Shown here one piece after another: positions 8,858-16,671 of a DNA stretch of 64,000 nt. Under the pieces are notes generated by a model, which made no database searches, was not told the DNA's origin, and worked only from the letters and a program-made list of their open reading frames with translations. The position numbers and the translations under genes are program-made. Within the stretch, counting starts at the first letter, position 1, and each line of letters starts with the position of its first letter. Origin of the DNA: JAUMBM01 sp964645715 (lineage in GTDB: Bacteria; Bacteroidota; Bacteroidia; Chitinophagales; Saprospiraceae); the NCBI GenBank assembly GCA_964645715.1, contig CAZYAO010000013.1:14984-78983 (forward strand), given 5' to 3'.

Positions 8858-8873
8858 CAATACTTTATCTTTG
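8843..8873 (+). promoter_or_regulatory. Bacteroidota promoter TTTG-N19-TATCTTTG
   Basis: A -33 TTTG at 8843-8846 is followed after 19 bases by TATCTTTG at 8866-8873, an exact fit to the TTTG-N17-23-TAnnTTTG consensus of the main Bacteroidota sigma factor. Transcription would start near 8880 and serve the small conserved gene at 8939. The -33 element lies within the last codons of lipB. Confidence 0.7.
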
Positions 8874-8938
8874 CATCCTTTTTAATGATTTCGCCTGGAA
8901 AACTATTTCTAATCCCCAAGCTAGCCTTTACTAAACGT

Positions 8939-9343
8939 ATGAAAAAAGATATTGAGCTGCGCCGTGTCGAAGATATCATCATCGCAATCGTTCCTCCCGA
9001 GGAAGGCGAGAGCCAGGATCTTTGGGATGTGTACCTGATCAACCTGCAGGACAAATCCATTGAAAATCTGCTTGTCAGCTCTGTAGGCTATGGAGAAATA
9101 GAGGGTGAGATGCGAAAAACTACTACCCTCAGGTATTTCTACGAACAAATCGGTCCTTTACAGGTTGTTCAGATTGAGCCTATACAGTCTAATCTGTTTG
9201 ATCTGACGCATGAGTATTGGATTAGCTATAATCAGGCCGACTACATGTACGATCGCAAATACGTCTTCGTGAGTGGCAGCATTCACCCCATGCATTTCAC
9301 CGCTGTACCGCTCATCAATAAGCGAGGTGTAATGATTCGATAG
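8939..9343 (+). CDS. Conserved Bacteroidota protein of about 134 residues, function unknown
   Basis: Starts MKKDIELRRVEDIIIAIVP. An in-frame ATG 54 bases upstream (8885) would also follow the promoter, but the MKKDI start matches the usual beginning of this lineage-specific family as I remember it. Other recognisable elements are WDVYLINLQ, GYGEIEGEMRKTTTLRYF and YDRKYVFVSGSI. Members are sometimes misannotated as phenylalanyl-tRNA synthetase alpha subunit, which this is not: it has no synthetase motifs. No signal peptide or membrane segment, so cytoplasmic. It has its own promoter and is followed 15 bases later by a thioesterase gene, perhaps co-transcribed. Confidence 0.75.
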   Translation: MKKDIELRRVEDIIIAIVPPEEGESQDLWDVYLINLQDKSIENLLVSSVGYGEIEGEMRKTTTLRYFYEQIGPLQVVQIEPIQSNLFDLTHEYWISYNQADYMYDRKYVFVSGSIHPMHFTAVPLINKRGVMIR

Positions 9344-9358
9344 ATTTCAAAATCCCAA

Positions 9359-9907
9359 ATGTTCATGAAGCAATCAAAAAAAGTATCAGAGTCCCGGACG
9401 ATCATGACTGAACTAGTCATGCCCAATGATACCAATCCTATGGGCAACCTCATGGGTGGTAACTTGCTCCGCTGGATGGATATGGTCTGCGGCATCTGCG
9501 CTGGCAAACACTGCGAGTCCCATGTAGTTACTGCCTCCGTTGACCACGTGTCTTTCGAAAATCCGATCCGCAACGGTGAAGTGGTCACCCTGGAGGCTAC
9601 CGTCACCCGCGCTTTTAATACGTCTGTAGAAGTTATGGTAGAAGTGTTGGCTGCTGACATGAAGGGGCACCAGCCAAGGCGTTGCAACCATGCCTACTTC
9701 ACTATGGTTGCTATTGATGATCAGTTCAATAAACCCAGCAAAGTGCCAGCGGTCATTCCGCTGACGGAAATTGAGCACCAGCGCTACGAAAGTGCCAGCC
9801 GCCGCCGCGAAATGCGCCTGATGCTGAGTGGCCGCCTTAAAGCAGAGGAGGCTACTGCTGTAAGGGCTTTCTTTGAGCGTATGCCCGCAGATTCATCGGT
9901 CAGCTAA
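9359..9907 (+). CDS. Acyl-CoA thioesterase, hotdog fold (YciA/BACH type)
   Basis: 182 residues. The first third carries the hotdog thioesterase signature: MPNDTNPMGNLMGGNLLRWMD, with the conserved N..G.L.GG and the catalytic Asp, followed by VTASVDHVSFENPIRNGEVV. It hydrolyses acyl-CoA to free acid and CoA in the cytosol; chain-length preference cannot be read. The C-terminal 50 residues are charged and helical. An alternative ATG lies two codons further on. Its stop overlaps no gene, but the downstream GH97 start follows after only 10 bases. Confidence 0.88.
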   Translation: MFMKQSKKVSESRTIMTELVMPNDTNPMGNLMGGNLLRWMDMVCGICAGKHCESHVVTASVDHVSFENPIRNGEVVTLEATVTRAFNTSVEVMVEVLAADMKGHQPRRCNHAYFTMVAIDDQFNKPSKVPAVIPLTEIEHQRYESASRRREMRLMLSGRLKAEEATAVRAFFERMPADSSVS

Positions 9908-9917
9908 ATTGTCCTCC

Positions 9918-11993
9918 ATGCTGCGTCGTCTGTTGTGGATGTGGGTAGCCATAGGCTTTTTGGTTTCGTGCTCCCCCAATCCCCCCAAACCACTTACACT
10001 GACCGCTCCAACCGGCAATTTGTCCGTCAGGTTCTGGCTCAACCAACAGGGACAGCCCTCCTATCAGTTGCTGCTGGGAGCCAAAACTGTCATTGATACT
10101 TCTGCGCTTGGCTTCAGCTTTCAAGGGGCAGCACCGCTGTCTTCTCAACTAAAAATAGTTGACAGCCAGTCTTCTTCATTCGATGAGACTTGGGAAATGC
10201 CCTGGGGGGAGCAACGTCTGGTACGCAATCACTACAATGAATTGCGCGTACAGTTAATCGAAGCCAAGGGCGCTCGGCGATCCTTTTCCCTCGTCTTTCG
10301 CCTGTTTGATGATGGACTTGCTTTCCGCTACGAGTTTCCCCGGCAGGCTGCTGCCGATAGTCTGATTGTCCTCGATGAGCATACTTCTTTCAAACTTACC
10401 GGCGATCACCTTTGCTGGTGGCAACCCGGCGACTGGGATATTTACGAACATCTCTACAACGAAACACGCTTCACGGAAATCGATGCGCTCAGCAAGCGAA
10501 ATCACCCCAACCTCGCTCAAACCTATATCCCGGAGAATGCCGTCAACACACCCGTCACCCTACGCACCAATGACAGCCTGTACCTGAGTATACACGAAGC
10601 CGCCCTCTACGATTATTCAGATATGACCCTCAAAGTCGATAAGCAAAGTCTCACGTTCACCAGTGAGCTCGTCGGCCGTGGCTCCGACTCCGTCAAAGCG
10701 GTAGTGGCACTTCCCTTCCATACGCCCTGGCGCACCATTCAGGTCGCCAAACGAGCCGGCGATCTTATCGAAAGCAAACTCATCCTCAATCTCAATGATC
10801 CACCCAAAATTCAGGACCTCTCCTGGATCAAACCCATGAAATACGCAGGTATCTGGTGGGAAATGCATCTGGGAATGTCTACCTGGGCCATGAAAGGGGG
10901 TAAGCATGGCGCTACTACCGCCAATGCCAAACGCTATGTGGACTTCTGCGCCGACAACAATATTCAGGCTCTCCTGATCGAAGGCTGGAATACCGGCTGG
11001 GAACACTGGATAGGTTTCGATGACCGCGAAGGGGTCTTCGATTTTGTCACGCCTTATCCCGACTATGATCTCAATGCCGTCGTTGCCTACGCACGCCAAA
11101 AAGGGGTCTCCATCATTATGCACCACGAGACTTCCTCAACAGTCAGAACTTACAGCCAACAACTCGATACTGCCTTCCAACTCTGTGCAAGTCTTGGTAT
11201 ACCTGCTGTCAAAACAGGCTATGTAGGCAAAATTATTCCCAATACGGAATACCACCACGGACAGTGGATGGTGCGGCACTACCAGCAAGTCGTTGAAAAG
11301 GCTGCAGCGTACCGCATCATGGTCAATACCCACGAGCCTATCAAAGATACAGGCATCAGACGTACCTGGCCCAACTTTATGACTCGCGAAGGGGTAAGGG
11401 GACAGGAGTTCAATGCATGGTCTTACGAGGGTGGCAATCCTGTTGATCATCTCACCAAAGTGGCCTTTACCCGTATGCTCGCCGGACCGGTTGACTATAC
11501 CCCAGGCATCATGCACTTGTCACTCAATCCGTTCAAACCCAATAATCAAATTAAACATACCATCGCTCACGAATTGGGTGCCTACGTTGTCATCTACAGT
11601 CCAATGCAGATGCTGGCTGACCTGCCCGATCACTATCGACAGCATCCGGCCATGCCTTTCCTCAAAGAGGTGGCAGTCGATTGGGAACAAACCCGCGTTA
11701 TCGCTGGCGAACCCGGCGACTTCGTGGCCATCGCCCGGCAGGAACGGGGCAGCAACCGTTGGTTCTTGGGGGTCGTAGCCGATGAAAATCGACGGACACT
11801 CAACCTCCCGTTGGATTTCCTGCCGCCCAACCAATCATTTAGCCTGGAGCTGTATGCCGATGCTCCCGATGCACACTGGCAACACAAGCCTGATGCAATG
11901 GTCGTGCACCGGAGGCTGGTCTCCGCCAATGAAACGCTCACGCTGACCATCGCCCCAGGAGGCGGTGCAGCTGCTATCCTGCGCCCCAGGTAA
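9918..11993 (+). CDS. Glycoside hydrolase family 97, inverting (SusB-like) alpha-glucosidase type
   Basis: 691 residues from MLRRLLWMWVAIGF; the 15-codon extension was dropped because this Met begins a lipoprotein signal with lipobox FLVSC. The family's N-terminal beta-sandwich, (beta/alpha)8 barrel and C-terminal sandwich are all represented. In the barrel, HHETSS gives Glu404, NTHEP gives Glu473 and RGQEFN gives Glu497. Their spacing (69, then 24) equals that of the three catalytic glutamates I recall for SusB (439, 508, 532), so this is the inverting type. Its likely role is periplasmic or surface hydrolysis of alpha-glucosides. No SusC/D pair adjoins it, so it is not within a visible polysaccharide utilisation locus. 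Confidence 0.92.
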   Translation: MLRRLLWMWVAIGFLVSCSPNPPKPLTLTAPTGNLSVRFWLNQQGQPSYQLLLGAKTVIDTSALGFSFQGAAPLSSQLKIVDSQSSSFDETWEMPWGEQRLVRNHYNELRVQLIEAKGARRSFSLVFRLFDDGLAFRYEFPRQAAADSLIVLDEHTSFKLTGDHLCWWQPGDWDIYEHLYNETRFTEIDALSKRNHPNLAQTYIPENAVNTPVTLRTNDSLYLSIHEAALYDYSDMTLKVDKQSLTFTSELVGRGSDSVKAVVALPFHTPWRTIQVAKRAGDLIESKLILNLNDPPKIQDLSWIKPMKYAGIWWEMHLGMSTWAMKGGKHGATTANAKRYVDFCADNNIQALLIEGWNTGWEHWIGFDDREGVFDFVTPYPDYDLNAVVAYARQKGVSIIMHHETSSTVRTYSQQLDTAFQLCASLGIPAVKTGYVGKIIPNTEYHHGQWMVRHYQQVVEKAAAYRIMVNTHEPIKDTGIRRTWPNFMTREGVRGQEFNAWSYEGGNPVDHLTKVAFTRMLAGPVDYTPGIMHLSLNPFKPNNQIKHTIAHELGAYVVIYSPMQMLADLPDHYRQHPAMPFLKEVAVDWEQTRVIAGEPGDFVAIARQERGSNRWFLGVVADENRRTLNLPLDFLPPNQSFSLELYADAPDAHWQHKPDAMVVHRRLVSANETLTLTIAPGGGAAAILRPR

Positions 11994-12051
11994 CTTCCAT
12001 CGCGGCCTCGCCTGTTGTCCTCATCAGGCAGGGTCTTATCCACAACTGCTC

Positions 12052-13599
12052 ATGTCCGTACTCAGACTTATTCTCGGTGATCAGCTCAATGAGCAACATA
12101 GCTGGTTCCGTACCCCACCCGATCAGGATGATGCCATCTATGTCATGATGGAAATCCGGTCTGAGACAGACTATGCCCGCCATCATATCCAAAAAATCGT
12201 TGGTTTCTTCCTGGCTATGCGCCACTTTGCTGCACGCCTCACCGCTCAGGGCAGAAGGGTCCACTACCTGAAACTGCACGATCCCCAAAATCGCCAGTCT
12301 TTCACTGCCAACCTGACATGGCTGGCACAGTACTACCAGGCTACCGCCATAGCCTATCAGCTGCCCGATGAGCATCGTCTCGATATTGAACTCGCACAGC
12401 TGTCTTCATGCTTCAACATCCCGGTGCACGTCGTTGATTCCGAACACTTCCTCAGCGAAAGGGATGCCGTGCAACGATTGTTCTCTGGTAAAAAGACGTA
12501 CCTCATGGAGACTTTTTACCGCAGCATACGCCGCCGCTACCAGTTGCTCATGGAGGAAGATGGCGCCACACCCCTGACCGGTCAGTGGAATTACGATCAG
12601 GATAACCGCCAGCCGCTGCCGGCAGCAGTGGATATCCCGCCCGTATTGCATTTTGAAAAAAATGCCCACGACGTATATGAAGAAATTCTGCAGGCGGGCA
12701 TCAATACGATCGGCCGGCTCGAAGATCCGTCAGCATTCGACTGGCCTACCAGCAGGGCTGAGCATCTCCAACTGCTGCAGCATTTTATTCAGCATCGTCT
12801 GCGTGCTTTCGGCACCTATCAGGATGCTATGACCTGCCGCCATGACCTTCTCTTCCACTCCCGGATTTCTTTTGGGCTCAATACCAAAATGATTCATCCG
12901 CTGGAGGTCATCGAGGCAGCCGTCCAAAGCTGGCGGGAAAATCCTGCCGCCATAAGCTTTGCTCAGGTCGAAGGCTTCGTGCGACAAATCGCTGGCTGGC
13001 GCGAATTTATGCGTGGCGTTTATTGGGCACAAATGCCCGCCTATGCCAATACTAACTATTTTAATCACCAGGCGCAGCTGCCCGAATTTTACTGGACGGG
13101 TCGTACAAAAATGCGTTGCCTTGCTCATGCGATTGGCCAATCTCTCGACAGTGCTTACGCGCATCACATACAGCGGCTGATGATTACCGGCAATTTTGCG
13201 CTGCTGCTGGGCGTCAGACCTGATGATGTGGACCAATGGTATCTGGGGGTTTATATGGATGCTATCGAATGGGTGGAGCTTACCAATACCCGCGGTATGA
13301 GCCAGTATGCCGACGGCGGCCTGCTCGCTACCAAACCCTATGTTTCCAGCGGCAATTATATCCACAAAATGAGCGATTACTGCGGTCAGTGCTCATATAA
13401 TCACAAAGAAAAAACGACCGCTGATGCATGCCCCTTCAATAGCCTGTACTGGGACTTTATGCATCGCCACCGACAACTCCTCGCCAATAATCCGCGGATC
13501 GGTATGGTATATAAAAACTGGGACAGAATGGATGAGCTGCAAAGGCAGGCTGTACTCGAAAAGGCTGCCTGGGTTAAGGATAACGTCAATAGCCTGTAA
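12052..13599 (+). CDS. FeS-BCP photolyase/cryptochrome (prokaryotic (6-4) photolyase-related)
   Basis: 515 residues from MSVLRLILGDQLN; the 29 codons upstream overlap GH97 and are not family-like. The protein has the N-terminal Rossmann antenna domain (LRLILGDQL) and C-terminal FAD domain (TGNFALLLGVRPDDVDQWYLGVYMDAIEWVE). Four cysteines, Cys356, Cys444, Cys447 and Cys460, have the same spacing (88, 3, 13) that I recall for the [4Fe-4S] ligands of Agrobacterium PhrB. This class repairs (6-4) photoproducts with FAD, a lumazine antenna and an iron-sulfur cluster. It is often labelled cryptochrome/photolyase-related protein. It starts 58 bases after GH97. Confidence 0.93.
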   Translation: MSVLRLILGDQLNEQHSWFRTPPDQDDAIYVMMEIRSETDYARHHIQKIVGFFLAMRHFAARLTAQGRRVHYLKLHDPQNRQSFTANLTWLAQYYQATAIAYQLPDEHRLDIELAQLSSCFNIPVHVVDSEHFLSERDAVQRLFSGKKTYLMETFYRSIRRRYQLLMEEDGATPLTGQWNYDQDNRQPLPAAVDIPPVLHFEKNAHDVYEEILQAGINTIGRLEDPSAFDWPTSRAEHLQLLQHFIQHRLRAFGTYQDAMTCRHDLLFHSRISFGLNTKMIHPLEVIEAAVQSWRENPAAISFAQVEGFVRQIAGWREFMRGVYWAQMPAYANTNYFNHQAQLPEFYWTGRTKMRCLAHAIGQSLDSAYAHHIQRLMITGNFALLLGVRPDDVDQWYLGVYMDAIEWVELTNTRGMSQYADGGLLATKPYVSSGNYIHKMSDYCGQCSYNHKEKTTADACPFNSLYWDFMHRHRQLLANNPRIGMVYKNWDRMDELQRQAVLEKAAWVKDNVNSL

Positions 13600-13646
13600 G
13601 ATTCGCGGCAGCATATAAATTTCATAACACATTCATTGCCATTCCC

Positions 13647-13654
13647 TATCTTTG
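13647..13654 (+). promoter_or_regulatory. -7 box TATCTTTG immediately before the 7TM-HD gene
   Basis: TATCTTTG ends four bases before the ATG at 13659. A transcription start 4-7 bases downstream of the box would fall on or next to the start codon, implying a leaderless or near-leaderless message. No clear -33 element was found. Confidence 0.5.
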
Positions 13655-13658
13655 CAGC

Positions 13659-15749
13659 ATGAACTGGTCGCAACTTTTTAAGCGTACACATTTTCATGAG
13701 TTTGCCAATACCTTGCTGATCATCAGTGTTATCGTACTGATCAGCCTGCTCGCCCCTGCACACCTCCGCTTTAGATATGCCTTTGAACTCGGACAGCCCT
13801 GGGCTTACAAAGATTTAGTAGCTCCCTTCGATTTCTCCCTCCTCAAGAGCAAGGAGGAACTGGCGCGCGAACGCGAAGAAGTAATCAATGCGGTCAGCCC
13901 TGTATATGTCATCGATCCTGATGTCATGCGTGACCAAATAGATGACTTCAAACAGGATTTCTTTACCCAGCTGGAGGCTGTCAGCCGAGATCCCTACAAC
14001 CCCTTTGCAGATCTCATGCAGGATCCAGCTCCCTATATCCGCTATGGTGAAAATTTTCTCCGCCGTCAGTACCTGCGCGGCATCATCCGGCTGGAAGAGC
14101 AACACAGGCAGCGTGGCCCCGCTTACGTCATTGCTGTTGTCAACGGCAATACCCTGCGCGAATATACACTGGAGAGCCTGTCCGATCCCGCTGCCGCCAA
14201 ACGTATGCTGGGAGATACACTGCCCTTTGTGAAGCTACCGCATACCGATTTTTTGCTGCCGCTGCTCGAAGAGCATCTGCAGCCCAATCTCTTCTACAAT
14301 GATAGTACCACCCGCCAAATGCAACGGGACGCCCTGGAGGGCATCATGGAGCGGAAGGGGCTTGTCAAAAAAGATGAACTGATCGTAGCCAAAGGATCCC
14401 TGGTCACCAAAGAAATTTACCAAAAATTGGTGTCTTTCAGATTGGAATATGAACGCCAAAAGGCTGGCTGGAAATTTTACACCGTACTCTCCGGCTACCT
14501 GCTGCTCATTTCAATGCTGGTGATCACTTTTACAGTCTACCTGAAAACATTCGCACTGCTAATTTACAACCGATTCAACCGACTGCTGTTTATCATGATG
14601 TGGCTCGTCCTGTACAGCTATCTGGTGTACGTAGTCGAAAGTATTGATATCCTGAGCGTCAATATCATCCCTTTTTGCATCGTTCCGATTGTTGTCAAAA
14701 CCTTCTTTACGGAGCGTCTGGCTCTCTTTACGCACCTGATGGTGGTACTGATAGCCGGGTTTTTATCCAGCCTAGGGTACAATTTTATTTTCCTGCAACT
14801 CATGGCCGGTATCGTTGTGCTGCTGGCAAAAGTCGATACGCGCAATTGGACGCGGTTTTTCTACTCGCATTTGTTTATTTTTCTCAGTTATCTCGTTGGA
14901 CTGGCGGGACTTTCGCTCATTCAGGAAGGAAACCTAAGTGAAGTCAGTCCCAGCTCCGTCACCGCTATCGGTCTCAATGTATTCCTGACACTGTCAGCTT
15001 ATCCGCTCATACCACTGCTGGAGAGAATGTTTGGCTTCACTTCTCCTATGACATTGGTAGAGCTAGCAGATATGAATCAGCCCCTGCTTCGTGAACTCGC
15101 CCTGCGGGCTCCCGGCACTATGCAACACTCACTGCAGGTTGCCCACTTAGCAGAAGCTGCCGCCCGCCGCATTGGCGCCGACGAACTCACTGTGCGGGTG
15201 GGCGCGCTCTACCACGATATCGGAAAGAAAACCAACCCGCTGTTTTTTATCGAAAATCAGTCGGGCATAAACCCCCATGAAGGGATTTCAAAACTCGACA
15301 GCGCACGCATCATCATCGGCCATGTAGAGGAAGGTGTGCAGCTGGCTAAAAAAAACCATCTGCCCCAACTCATCATTGATTTTATACGTACCCACCACGG
15401 TACTACCAGGGTCGAATATTTTTACAGAAGCTACCTCAGTGAAAATGAGCAGGCAGCAATAGATGAAAACCTGTTCCGCTATCCCGGCCCCCGACCAACC
15501 ACCAAGGAGGAGACCATCCTCATGCTGGCCGACTCGCTGGAGGCTTCCTGCAAAAGCCTGAAATACCCCACAGGAAGTGATATCGATCATCTGGTCGATA
15601 CTATCATTGACGGCAAACTGCATCTCAAACAACTCGAAGATTCACAGCTTAGTTTCCGCGAACTTCAGGAGTGCAAGATCGTATTCCGACAGATCTTACG
15701 GAGTATTCACCACGAGCGAATCCAGTATCCTAAGCCTGAACAAGGCTAG
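13659..15749 (+). CDS. 7TM-HD family membrane phosphohydrolase (PgpH-like, probable c-di-AMP phosphodiesterase)
   Basis: 696 residues. A membrane segment near residues 18-35 is followed by an extracytoplasmic 7TMR-HDED-type domain to about residue 280, seven hydrophobic segments to about 470, and a C-terminal HD domain. The HD motif is visible: GTMQHSLQVAHLAEAA (metal His), then VGALYHDIGKKTNP (the HD pair) and RTHHGTTRVEYFY. The family includes PgpH, which hydrolyses cyclic di-AMP. The substrate here is inferred. Its TAG stop shares the palindrome CTAG (15746-15749) with the stop of the convergent gene. A TATCTTTG box lies directly before the start. Confidence 0.9.
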   Translation: MNWSQLFKRTHFHEFANTLLIISVIVLISLLAPAHLRFRYAFELGQPWAYKDLVAPFDFSLLKSKEELAREREEVINAVSPVYVIDPDVMRDQIDDFKQDFFTQLEAVSRDPYNPFADLMQDPAPYIRYGENFLRRQYLRGIIRLEEQHRQRGPAYVIAVVNGNTLREYTLESLSDPAAAKRMLGDTLPFVKLPHTDFLLPLLEEHLQPNLFYNDSTTRQMQRDALEGIMERKGLVKKDELIVAKGSLVTKEIYQKLVSFRLEYERQKAGWKFYTVLSGYLLLISMLVITFTVYLKTFALLIYNRFNRLLFIMMWLVLYSYLVYVVESIDILSVNIIPFCIVPIVVKTFFTERLALFTHLMVVLIAGFLSSLGYNFIFLQLMAGIVVLLAKVDTRNWTRFFYSHLFIFLSYLVGLAGLSLIQEGNLSEVSPSSVTAIGLNVFLTLSAYPLIPLLERMFGFTSPMTLVELADMNQPLLRELALRAPGTMQHSLQVAHLAEAAARRIGADELTVRVGALYHDIGKKTNPLFFIENQSGINPHEGISKLDSARIIIGHVEEGVQLAKKNHLPQLIIDFIRTHHGTTRVEYFYRSYLSENEQAAIDENLFRYPGPRPTTKEETILMLADSLEASCKSLKYPTGSDIDHLVDTIIDGKLHLKQLEDSQLSFRELQECKIVFRQILRSIHHERIQYPKPEQG

Positions 15750-16630
15750 ACCGTAAGCGCTTTTTTCCAGTACCGCAATAAACCCGCAACACTCATCCAG
15801 GCAGGGTTGGCAGCCTCGTAGCGATCAATGGTCTCCTCACTAAGCCCGTGCGATACCAAATCCTCGCGCACGTATGCCTGAAAGGCAGGGGTGATTATCG
15901 CTGCTGCAGTACCCGCCAGATAGTGGGGCTTCATCCATTCAGCCCAGGCATTCAGCCGCAGTGTCAGCTCATCGAGATGCCCTTCCTTATCTGTTACCAG
16001 TCCAAAGTGGGTAAGGTATAATTTTCCCGCCGCTAACGCTCGCATGCGCTCAATCGATTGCATCCAGTCGGGCAAATGGATATCAGGGGGCGGACAAGGC
16101 GGCATCACAGGTCCGTTGCCGATCTTTACGCCGCCAACATCGCCCGTAAACAGACAATCCTCCCACTGCCAGGCGATATGGTGTACTGCATGCCCTGGCG
16201 TGTGTCTTGCAATAACCCGAACGTCCCCCAGTAGAAGCTCCTCGTCATCGTTGACCTGCCGCAGCCGGTCAGGATCAATGGGGTGCATCTCTCCCCACAA
16301 CCTGTCCATCTGGTCCTGGTAAATCATGCGGGCCGAAGCCATTAGTTTGGAAGGATCCATCAGGTGTGGCAATCCTTTGGGATGCACATAGACGGTTGCC
16401 CCTTGCCGGGCAAACCACCAGGCAGCCCCCGCATGGTCGAGGTGAATGTGCGTCAGCAACACATGCTTTACATCCGCTGCCCGATAGCCCGCCTGTTCAA
16501 TAGACTCAACCAATCGCGGAAGCGTGGCGTGCGGGCCGGTCTCTATCAGTATGGGTCCTTCGCTGCTCTGCAGCAAAAAAGCCGCAACCGCAGAGCTGAG
16601 GTCGAGAAAATTCAGGTCAATAACTTGCAT
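15746..16630 (-). CDS. MBL-fold metallo-hydrolase
   Basis: 294 residues. The metallo-beta-lactamase motif THIHLDHAG (residues about 60-68) supplies the zinc or iron ligands, followed by RHTPGHAVHHIA and TGDVGGV for the remaining ligands. The C-terminal third is alpha-helical. Substrate is unknown; glyoxalase-II-like or lactonase-like hydrolysis is typical of such proteins. It lies 41 bases downstream of the acyl-CoA dehydrogenase gene on the same strand and may be co-transcribed with it. Confidence 0.85.
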   Translation of the reverse strand: MQVIDLNFLDLSSAVAAFLLQSSEGPILIETGPHATLPRLVESIEQAGYRAADVKHVLLTHIHLDHAGAAWWFARQGATVYVHPKGLPHLMDPSKLMASARMIYQDQMDRLWGEMHPIDPDRLRQVNDDEELLLGDVRVIARHTPGHAVHHIAWQWEDCLFTGDVGGVKIGNGPVMPPCPPPDIHLPDWMQSIERMRALAAGKLYLTHFGLVTDKEGHLDELTLRLNAWAEWMKPHYLAGTAAAIITPAFQAYVREDLVSHGLSEETIDRYEAANPAWMSVAGLLRYWKKALTV

Positions 16631-16671
16631 CTCCGCTTTTTTAAAAAACTATTGTAATACAAGAGAACTGA

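Noticed and set aside
9918..11993. Polysaccharide utilisation locus centred on GH97
   Set aside because: No SusC/SusD pair or regulator adjoins it; the neighbouring genes are a thioesterase and a photolyase.
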